A stretch of DNA of 64,000 bases, taken from positions 2,046,001 through 2,110,000 of the forward strand of contig MARA01000006.1 of NCBI GenBank assembly GCA_001792895.1, written 5' to 3'. The position numbers and the translations under genes were made by a program. The notes under the pieces were generated by a model, which saw only the letters and a list, made by a program, of their open reading frames with translations, did not search any database and had not been told where the DNA came from. This DNA comes from Lentinus brumalis (lineage: Eukaryota > Basidiomycota > Agaricomycetes > Polyporales > Polyporaceae). Shown here one piece after another: positions 32,472-42,107 of the stretch (position 1 is its first letter; every line of letters begins with the position of its first letter).

Positions 32472-35400
32472 ATGCGGCTCCTCAATACCAGCACAGGAAG
32501 GTTCGTCGATATCAAGGACCCCAGGGAGGTACACTACGCAATCCTCTCCCATGTCTGGTCGGCGTCTGGCGAGCAGTCCTATCAGCAAACTCTCGCCTAT
32601 CAAACAAGTAGCTTGGGCAGCGGCCAGGATGCCGGCGTACTCCAGCTCTACACTGCGAAGGTCCGGAAGGCTTGCTCAATTGCGAGGGAACATGGCTTTG
32701 GCTTGATTTGGATAGATTCCACTTGCATCGACCAGGCGAACAACACGGAGCTGTCCGAGGCCATTAACTCCATGTACCAGTGGTACAAGCGAGCGAGAGT
32801 CTGCTATGCCTACCTCGAAACCGTCGAGGATGCTCCCCTGACCGATCACGAGAAGGCGACGTCTCGGTTCCGGGACAGCCGCTGGTTCACCCGAGGGTGG
32901 ACCCTCCAGGAGCTCATTGCTCCTCACGAACTGTTATTCTATGGGAAGGAGTGGCAACTCATCGGAACGAAGCAAAATCTGGTTCACGTCATCTCTCAGA
33001 TCACCAACATCGACTGCGCGGTCTTGCTCGACGAAGCAAAGCTCATGGGTGTGAGCATCGCGCAGCGCATGTCCTGGGCTGCTCGGCGGGAGACCACCAA
33101 AGACGAGGACCGGGCGTACTGCCTTATGGGTATCTTCGATGTGAACATGACGCCGAAGTACGGAGAGAGCCTTGAAAGAGCCTTCGTCCGTCTTCAAAAG
33201 GCTATCCTGAAGCGCCATCCCGACCAGAGTCTACTGGCTTGGGGTAGATGCGTTCCGCTCGCCGAGGTCAGAGCTCGCGCCACCCTTTCTTGCCCAGACA
33301 GAGCCCACCCTCTACCCGATTCCGATCCCTACCTTTTTGCTCCAGGCCCTAGGGCGTTCGGGACGACTTCTTTATCACGGACGGAGCTCGCCGGACTCTT
33401 GCGGAAGAACGTACGGACGAGTCACGAGTATGTCACTTCAGCTGAGGGCACTCGTACGACCTTCCCCGTCATTTGCCTTCCCATCGGGGGCGATGAGGAG
33501 TTACTGCTGGCGCTGCTCTCTTGTAAAGACGAGAGCGGAAACCTCATTGCCCTGGTGTTGCGTCCGTCTCCTGCGGAGCTGCATAGCGATGCCATGTTCG
33601 TCGGTGCCTACCTCCCTGCCCCACAATCCTCTGCAGCGACCTACTGCCCACCTGGTACTGGCTATAGCCATCGCGGTCAGACTCCTTCTGGGTACTTTCG
33701 TCTTGTAAGCCTGCCACTCAACAACGTTGATGATTGGGGAGCTATCGAGACGGACTCAGTTGTCTACATCCACGATTACCCACGGGCGCAGCAGATGCTA
33801 CCTCGGGATCTCGACATTCACCGAATGACCACAGCCTATCCAGGATCACACCGCTTTCGCGCCAGTGCGTCCAACTGGTGCAGATCTGTGCTATCGGTCG
33901 CGAACTACCGAATAGGGAGCGTCGAGACTACAAGCCCCGAGCCCTCCTTTACATATACCCTCTGCGGGGCGGCGGACGAGATCAAGGTGCACTTCGGGTA
34001 CTGCAAGTGCCTTGACGGGGACAACCATGGCTTTCTGCGCGTGCGAGTGGTCCATTCGCGCAGCCGTCCCGTGAAGGACACCAGTTGCAAGGACCTGGAA
34101 CATGTGCGCGATTGGCCATATCACGTCGGCAGCGGCACCGTCTCCCAGGCTTTCAAACTTCCTGCAAAAAGCGACAAGCACCGCGCTTTGCACGTGTCCG
34201 TCAGTCTCGGAAAGGGCCGCTTGGAGGAGTCGGCCAGGTCTTACATCATCGACTTCCAGATCCTGTCTTTCCCTCCTGAGGATGCAGCCCTCTTGCCTGC
34301 GGCGTGGTGTCAGGACATCTACGCCGACGCTAAATGGACGCAAGCACCAACGCTGCTCGTGTCGAACAAGTTCACGTCGTCCCCTATCAGCACACCCGAT
34401 GCTGGTCCTTCGCGTGTCCACACACTGGAGGATGGCGGATTCGACGACGGACAATCTGTCCAGGATTCTGCCGTAGACGTCTTAGACTATCGGCATGCTC
34501 CGTACCGTGACAGAGACACCGCAGGACGCAAAGCGACAGACCGACGCAACGTCTCCGAGATCATACTACGGGCTCCGCAGCCACGCAAGAAGACGGCGCA
34601 TTACGATGAGCAAGCCGCCGAAGTCATGACAGCCTCCGGCTCCGCACCGCATCGGATGCCAACGACAACGCAACCGGCACCTGCTCCTTACACGGGGGCG
34701 AACGAGATGCGTCAAGTACCGAAGGACGCAAGCCCTCGTGGGTACGTGACAACTATATCCCGCCTTCGCATATACTGACTGAACCACTTTCTTCGATTTT
34801 ACAGGTCGTTCAGGAGAACCCTGTCTCCTGTCCCCATTCTCGATACGGAGGAACGTGCACTGGGATCAGCCGGAAGGCGGCCGTCTCATGGCAGCACACG
34901 CGCCAAGGGCAAGCGGTCCCTGTCGAAGGCCATAGAGGAGATGAGCCGCTTGCAGAACTCCGTCGAACTTGATCTGCGTAGCGGGGACCTTCGAGCTACT
35001 CACTCGCAAGAGCACGGTACATCACGCGAGTTGGACACAAGCGTCTTCGCCCCCGATACGGATGGGGTGAACGAGCCGGAGGGTCCGGCAGGGTATGCAG
35101 ACGGGAAGGAGAGCATATTTGCTGATCGTGCGGCTCAAGCTGTCGTCGATCGACTTGATTCGTCGGCCCAGGGGCCTGAGGGGCCGACTGCCACCAGTAG
35201 CTCCGGAAGCGATCCCGGACCCTCGAAGTCGTACGTGTCAAGAGTCTGAGTATTTGAAGAAACTAACCACCCATCAATCAGCTCTTCTGTTTCGCGAACA
35301 GCGAGTGTGCCTACACAGAAGAAACTGCGCAAAAGTGCTCAGCACAACGGCGTCGCTTCGCACGATGAGACGCACTTCACCATCACTGGTAATGACACAC

Positions 35401-35549
35401 TACCAGCACATGTCGCAGAAAGCGGGCACGTCTCGCACAAAGACGTCCCAGCGGAAGAGAACCCTTCGCAAGGAAGTATTGAAGGAGGTGTCACTCATAA
35501 GAAGGAATTCTGGCGCAGAGTCTGGAAGTGGGGCAGGGAGAAGAATTGA
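32472..35549 (+). CDS. HET-domain protein 3
   Basis: Three exons (32472..34741, 34805..35230, 35282..35549) give 987 residues. HET blocks: MRLLNTSTGRFVDIKDP, YAILSHVW, LIWIDSTCIDQ, SEAINSMYQWY, WFTRGWTLQELIAP. The post-HET segment is AARRETTKDEDRAYCLMG and ends FVRLQKAIL. The shared C-terminal region follows (LLALLSCKDESGNLIALVLR; DLEHVRDWPYHVGSGTVSQ; YIIDFQIL). Then comes a Ser/Thr/Pro-rich, presumably disordered stretch of about 300 residues, and the tail KKEFWRRVWKWGREKN encoded in the last exon. The ATG at 32472 matches the conserved MRLL start. Confidence 0.92.
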
Positions 35550-36171
35550 CGTTCATGCGACGATAAATACCTTTTAAGTATGACATTTGCGACGAGTCCT
35601 GACCAGAGCAGTGAGAGTGAGACTCGGAGAATCATCGGACTAGCACTGCCATGTCCCGATTTGGTACAGCACCGCCACTCCGTTCCGGCTCTCCGAAATC
35701 AAGAGACGCCAGCCGCGAAAGACCGAATTGTGTACCAATCTCTGATGAACTAGTCATCCTCTTGTTGCGTTAAGCCAGTTGTTAGTATGCTACACTATGT
35801 GCCAAAATAGTTTTTGGGCCATACAAGTTCAACACAACTTGTTTACAATTACTTACTGGTCTGTTTTAGCGCCCTATAGGAGCTCATTTGCGGAGTTCAT
35901 AATCCCCATTTACAATCCCTTTCTGGAGCTCAAATCGGTTTCTTACGCACACTTATACAGAAAGAAAGCCAATGTAAGTACCATTAGAGCGCGGCTTGTA
36001 GCCAGCTTCAGGGAATAATTCAAGCAAGCCGTCACTACAAGCGCTTACTCGCGGCTCACTCTTCAAGCTGAAGTTCGCTGGACCTGCTTGTATGTGTGTC
36101 TCCTTCTCTACTGAGTGTACTTCTGAACGGTAAGTACAACCTTGCCTCCATGTTACTGCAAACTGAGTATT
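35550..36171. other. Intergenic, relatively AT-rich
   Basis: 35760-36130 is noticeably richer in A and T than the surroundings and lies just beyond the 3' end of the MULE-like gene. GCTTGTAG near 35993 and CTACAAGC near 36037 form a short inverted repeat. I could not find a matching terminal inverted repeat on the far side of the MULE-like gene. Confidence 0.5.
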
Positions 36172-39100
36172 TCAGTAATGATAGCTATCAATATACGACG
36201 GCTTGACGGTCACAGTGACCCTACGAGACCCTCCCTCTGCCTCCTCTTCGCCTGCGGGTGCAAGTGTGACTGTTCTCAAGTACTGTCTATCAGGTTGGGA
36301 TGCCGACGAAGTGTCGCAACTCCCCAATTCTCCGAAGGGTGGCTGATAGCAGTGGAATTGGGAGTTGGTGTGGTAAGCAGGTGCGTGATTGAAGTTCAAG
36401 TCTCCGGATGGGCTGTTCGTGTTTGTGGATGCTGTGGAGCTCGCAGATACTGGATATCCAGACGAGGACATGTGGTATGACGAAGAGGACACCGGGTATG
36501 ACGAAGAGGACACCGGGTATGATGAAGAGGACACCGGGTATGACGAAGAGGACACCGGGTATGACGAAGAGGACACCGGGTATAAGGATGAGGACATGGG
36601 CTGGTATGCGGACGAGGGCAAGGAGTATTGGGACGGCGACATGCTGGGGTATGCAGTTGATGGCGACCCTTCATGTACTGTGACGTCGGACGACAACTCT
36701 GCATATGGGGATACTGGGTATACGGTCGAGTTTGAGGTCGAAGAGTGTACCGAGAACGGCAGCATTGGCGGCATAGAACCCCATGTTAGAGCATCAGATG
36801 GCTGGTCTGCCATGGGGTAGTTCACACTCGCTGCGGCTCCCGCAGGGTGAAGCTGCAAAGGGTCCGGTGCCGCATGTCCAGATACTCCGTCGTTCTCTGA
36901 AGTGGTGTCCGGTTGCTGAATGAGTTGCTTTCCTTTGCCGGATGCTGCGTTTCGCTTCTTCTTGACTCCAGACTCTGCACGGAGAGTCTTGATCTCCTCC
37001 CGAAGCCCTTTGGCAAGTTCGTCGTACGCCTTCTTGGCCGCTAGCGCAGTGTTGAGCTTGTTCCGAAGTGCGTCTAGTATAGGGGCAGCTTCAGACATGG
37101 CAGTCACATCAGGCACGTTCTTGATCTGCCCGCGGAGGTCCTTGACCACAGCGTCGCTGGCCTTCTTCGCTGCCTGCGCATGTTGAAGGTCCTGTTCCAG
37201 CTCTTCGAGTGTCTGCGTGCTCTCTCGGATTGCTGACACCTTTTGTGCGCGTCGTTGCGCCTTCAATATACCGTCTGTGACTCGGTGCTTGAACGTGTTC
37301 TGTTTATTAGAAAGAATGCCGCTGCACTGTGCCTGCTGCAAGTCCTGCTCAACTTGCCGGTCAAGAGCCCGAGCACTGTTAATATACCGAGTCCAAGTTG
37401 TCAGTTAGTATGTTCGGATCCTTAGTGACAGTAACAACACACCGTTCAATTGCTTCGAGCAGTGACAAATTGATGCCGGTGTACAGGTTGGTCAGTACGT
37501 GAGCACTCTCGTTCAGGTTGGTGGAGAACGAGGTGACGTTCCAGTCTGCGGGCAACATGCGGGAAAAGTTGATATTCAGGACGGCCCAGAACCACGGTGC
37601 GCGTTCCTTGTCCCGGTACCAGTCTGTGCGGCATAAAGTTCAGCAACGACCACCATAGTGTATGCTGTACGCCGTACCAAGCAACGCTTTGTTTCCTGCT
37701 GTCAAACAGAAATTCTTGAATGCTTCGAGTTCCGCTTCGTCTTTGAGATAGGGGACCTGCCGGACACGATCCATGATCTCCTTTGAACACTTGTCTGCGA
37801 GTTTATTCAGGTTACTGTGTGGCGCAAGCAGCGAGGAGTCCGAGATATCAGTTGCACATAATTGGAACTCGAGACTGTGAGTTCTCACCGATCGAAGTGC
37901 ACAAGGCAAAGCTTGATGAGGTACTTGACCATTTCCTGTGGATCAGTCACATTCAGCCCACTCACAAGGGGATCATTATGTTTGACAAGAGCATCCCCGA
38001 GGCCATCTATCTGCTCCTTCGACCCATCTACCAGAATTGCCTTGAGACCAGTTCCATTACTGGATAGCGGCTTGAAGGTGACTCGACGGCCCGTCGCCTT
38101 TTCAATTGTATCCAGGAGAAGGGTCGACATGCGCGCGTACGCCTCACGGGTCTCTCTGGGACAGTACAACCGGGCTATGGTGACGCCTTCCAGGCCATTG
38201 ATGGACATGTTAGTTTGGGCGAGTGGTGAGTAAGCAATTAACGGTGAGAGACGTACGCTTATTAACCTGACGGTGCCACAGGACAACTTCCCATTCCTTC
38301 ATATCCCCGTGCACCCGCTTGTACGTCGTATCGAGGAATATTTCATCCGCATCGTGAATGAGTGCTGCAAGGCCTACCCGGAAGGTGACAACGATGGGCA
38401 AGTCCTCGTCACTCTGTACATAGTGGATGTACCACTCCTGAGGCTCCAGCGATGCAAGATCATCTTGGTGCTTCTTAAATACACCTATCATATAGAGGGT
38501 GTGTTCATGAGCATGTCGAACTAGCTACTGAAGGAGTCTTGCTTACCGGTGATGCCTGTACCGCACGGCATTTGTTCCTGCTTCACCTTCCTGCAGAGAT
38601 CACGCTTGACGCGGTTATTTCCGAGAGCAGCTTCGAATTGTGCCGGTGTAAGTCCGTCGAAAAGGCGATAGGTACTCGGAGCTAAGCAGTGTTCACAATA
38701 ACATATCAGAACAAGACACAATACGAGTATCTAGTACTCAAGAGGCCCTACCCTGTTCAACCTTGAACGGTGTCATTCCGAAGACCCCGGCTTCCTTGAT
38801 AGCCTCAACAAAACGCTTCTTACCATCATACGAGGGTTTGTCCTCCTTCGGCATTGGATGGTTGTGCGCATTCGTGAGCATCACGATGGCTCGGCGGTCT
38901 GTACGATCGGGCGGGAACCAGATGCGAATCTTAGTCTGGCATGTCCGAAGCTTGAGCTGTCCCACAAGGGTCTGCCCATCCTTGACGTGCGTGAATGCTG
39001 TGAATCATTGACTGATCAGAGGAGGCAAGTATAAACGCTTTCAAAGTGAACATACGACAAAGTTGGTGCCCTTTTGCGCCGCTACGACGCGGTACCATGG

Positions 39101-40766
39101 TCGTACACTTGCCAGCGACTGCCTTGTCATTCTCCGAGAGCTTGACTCGACCATTCATCTTGCAGAGCGAAAGGACAATTGACTCATCGATTGCTACGTG
39201 GATGGGAATCCACAGGTGGTCGTGTGCTCGACCTTGGTCTGATCTAGTCCAGTTCGAGCAGCCAAAGAATTGAGTCTTCCCATCGGGAGACACCTCCTGC
39301 CGAACATCCGCATAGTTAGCGGTAGCCTCCTCGGATGTCAGCAATCTGAGGGCACTACGTACCTTGTTCTTGAAAGCCCGGATGACTGGCATCCCGTTGC
39401 ACCGCGAGCGGAGATCATTCTTGTCGGGCTGATAGGTGCAGCGGCGCTCCATGACAGAGTTATAGAAGCTACCGCCCTCATGAACGGACAGACAGACTAC
39501 TAGAAAGGACAACAGGACGTACGTGATTGCCTTCAGCTCCGCAGAATTTGTCTGCGCCGCATTGAGATTTGCATGGTCCTTGATGAGCTGAGTGCGTTGA
39601 TTGTAGTCGGGTTCATAACGCATGCACTGCAGGTAGGCGGGATCAATCTCGGAGCAATGGAAGACACCTTGGCATGTGTGTTCCGCATATTGACACTTGA
39701 TGCCGAAGGGCTCGACCATTACGAGGCGTGTAGGCGAACCTCCTGTACCTGGGTTGCCCCAAGCATCCTGATCCTATGTCCATCATGGATGAGCGTTTGA
39801 CCTCATGTCAATGCCTGACATAAAGCGTACCTCTGACTTGATAATAGAAACCATTGACATCGGCTTCCCGTCAGCACCCTTCCACTCGCGTGCATCGTTA
39901 CGAAGATCCAAGAGGTAAGCGACCTCCCAGTCCGGGCGTGACACAGTCCAGCACTTCGGAACATCGGTCAGAGTGACCAGTTCATGCGCAGGCTGTTGGC
40001 GGGTGATCCTGACCGTCCCAGCGGTGCGCTTGCGCATCATTTTGCGGGGAGTTGGCATACCCGCTGCATCTCCTTGAGACAGAACAGGCGACTCGTTGTC
40101 GCCTGTGAGGTCTATAATATCCGATGTACTGTGGTCTTCCTGCTTGATAGGTGGGCTGAGCTTCCGCTTCAGAGGGCGGGCAGCGAGCTGAGACGGGTAC
40201 AGATCATCGTCTGAGTCATACTGAACCTCGAGCACGCTGCTCACAGAGCTTGCCCGGGAGCATGCAGGGGACGACGGCGGAGGCGAGGAAACACGCGACC
40301 TAGAGCCTGAAGGCGTGTTCAGGGCCCTCTTAGAAACATCCGATGCGATTGAGAGGGACCTTGGACGCGACGGAGTAGACGGGGTTGCAGACGGGGCTCG
40401 AGAGCGCACTGGGGTGGCTGGAGTGGCTGGAGTGGACCCAGACCGTTGCTGACGGTGGAGCCACAGTGCAAGCTCGGAGACGTTGATCCAATCGGTCTCG
40501 TCCCCCTCAAAGCCGAAGGTATCCGGGCAGCACTCGAGGAGTTCGGGGTCGACAGTCTACCATGAAAGGTGAGCACATATGGTGGCTGGCAAACCAGAAC
40601 CACATACCTCCTCCCTGAAGCGGCTCAATAACTCAGGTCCTGCCTTATCCAGCAGCTTCTGCAGCCTCTCCTTGTCTGGAGGCATCCGTGATTTTGCCGA
40701 GGGTAGTGCAGGAAGTGATTGCAGTGGTTCAGCAGCGTGGTTGGAGGAAGAGAGCGGAGAGAGCAT
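36172..40766 (-). CDS. MULE-type transposase-like protein, intact, ten exons
   Basis: Exons 40766..40608, 40556..39831, 39773..39056, 38997..38752, 38681..38547, 38484..38257, 38186..37889, 37814..37678, 37623..37443 and 37375..36172 all join in phase to give 1343 residues with no stop. The N-terminal third is Ser/Pro-rich with a SUMO-interaction-like core, IIDLTGD. It is followed by a Cys/His-rich region (CQYAEHTCQGVFHC, FFGCSNW, NAHNHPMP) that may bind DNA through zinc. The catalytic region carries a DDE-like set: D in IFLDTTYKRVHG (about residue 713), D in KAILVDGSKEQ (about 790) and E in TNLNESAHVLTN (about 921). A coiled coil (LEELEQDLQHAQAAKK) and a SYPVSSS repeat follow. It may be a live element or a domesticated transposase; no flanking terminal repeats were found. 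Confidence 0.8.
36479..36588 (-). repeat. 21-bp coding minisatellite, five copies
   Basis: Five near-identical 21-bp units reading ACGAAGAGGACACCGGGTATG on the + strand (one base variant in copy 3), with degenerate units on both sides. In the MULE-like protein they encode SYPVSSS heptads. The unit is a multiple of three, so copy number can change without breaking the frame. Confidence 0.9.
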
Positions 40767-40860
40767 AATGTGTAAGAAGCGGTCGGATTTGTAGCCATGG
40801 TGGCCGTGAATGCTGGCGGTCAAAGCGCAAACCAACGCTTGGCAGTGGCGGGTGAATGCA

Positions 40861-40896
40861 GGACGCGTCGCGCGTCGCGTTCGGCGCGACGCGTTA
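40861..40896. promoter_or_regulatory. Palindrome with two ACGCGT boxes upstream of the MULE-like gene
   Basis: CGCGTCGCG and CGCGACGCG form a perfect 9-bp inverted repeat around TTCGG. ACGCGT occurs at 40863-40868 and 40889-40894, followed by TACGTCAC, a CRE-like site. It lies about 100 bp upstream of the ATG at 40766. Function inferred from motif only. Confidence 0.45.
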
Positions 40897-41610
40897 CGTC
40901 ACATGCAGTGGCTAGGTCCCGTGACTTCGCAGTGCTACTGACTCTTACTGCGCGCCAACGAGTGTTACTATTACTACTCTAGTATATACTCGCGACCCAT
41001 AGACAGTATTGAGCCAGCTGCCGGTCACATTGGAAGCGCGCTTCCAGCTATTGTGCATCGGTCGCGGCGTCCGAGAGCGAGCCGAGGCAAGAAGCTCAGC
41101 GGTGACGACATCCGGGTAGGCCCCAAACTTGACGTCGTGCTGCTCTGGGCTGAACTCCGTGTGCTGCACGAGGTACTTGGTGGGGCGCAGTAGGGCCGGC
41201 TGTTAGTCCGGATGTACCCATGTTCTGTCGCGACAGCGGGCGTGCGGTGTGGAGATATAAGTTTGAACTACAGAGCCGCGGCCGCGCAGAAGGCTGAAGT
41301 GACGCTTCCGAAGGAGTGAAGCGAAGCTTTGAAGCCTTGGCCTTACAATCCAGCTACTTGTCAGGCGAGACGGGACAGCTCGAGCCATGAGATCTCAGAG
41401 ATAGAGACGCAAGCTCGTCGGAGCGGTGCTTATATGCGCGAAGGTCAATAGGACGAGCAAGTAGTAACAAGAATGAGATTGCATGCACGGGTGACATATC
41501 TAATATGGTAGTCCTCATACCATATGGGGCGATCCGTCCTCGAAAGCTCGAACTCTCCAGTGTCTGAATTATGACGACGTCAAAGGCCGTCATCGGACCA
41601 TGACGAGAAG

Positions 41611-41618
41611 TATATAAA
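41611..41618 (+). promoter_or_regulatory. Orphan TATA box
   Basis: TATATAAA followed by GGGGGGA and a pyrimidine-rich tract to 41680. The next ATG (41719) reads only three codons unless it splices at GTAAG (41727). The element is about 490 bp upstream of the Brc1-like start, too far for a usual TATA box, so it may serve a small unrecognised transcript. The rest of 40900-42000 shows no gene. Confidence 0.4.
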
Positions 41619-42003
41619 GGGGGGAGATGGGGTGATGTACACAATCGCACCTCCCTCCCTTCCCCCATCATCGGCGCGCAGGACATCTGGACTGCGGAGG
41701 TCGCCCCTATAGCTTTCATGGCCCAGTAAGAGCCTCGGAACAACAGCATGGATGGTGCGAGGTGTGTCACATACTCGTGCGGCGCTGTGGGTGCATATAT
41801 GCGCGTTCTTTCATCATCGTTGCACTGGTTTTGAGGTCCGAATTCTCTAGTCTTTCCTCATTGCACACGTCGATACGCACATACGTATTCCACCTTGAAG
41901 AGTTACAGGAGGGCATCCAGGGGAGAAAGCCCGGACTCGGAGAGCTTGAAGGTGAGTGAGTAGGTCGAGCTCCTAGTCAATCTTGACACGAGGCGTGCGA
42001 ACG

Positions 42004-42091
42004 ACGCGTAAATCACGTGGCTGACGCGACTCGAGACGCGTTTCTCCTCGTTTCTCACCACCGACGACGACAACCACCCATCTTGACGCGT
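42004..42091 (+). promoter_or_regulatory. Cluster of three MluI cell-cycle boxes upstream of Brc1-like gene
   Basis: ACGCGT at 42004-42009, 42036-42041 and 42086-42091, all within 104 bp of the start codon at 42108, plus a CACGTG E-box near 42015. In fungi MBF binds ACGCGT and drives G1/S genes, many of them for replication and repair, which fits the gene downstream. Confidence 0.65.
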
Positions 42092-42107
42092 CCTCGACGG
42101 GCTCGCC

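Noticed and set aside
36479..36588. CRISPR-like array
   Set aside because: Units are contiguous without spacers and lie in a coding exon of a eukaryotic genome.
39500..39523. Intron GTACGT...CTAG in the MULE-like gene
   Set aside because: Only 23 nt and breaks the frame; reading straight through stays open and fits.
35760..41000. Terminal inverted repeats of a MULE element
   Set aside because: Compared both flanks by eye and found no matching ends.
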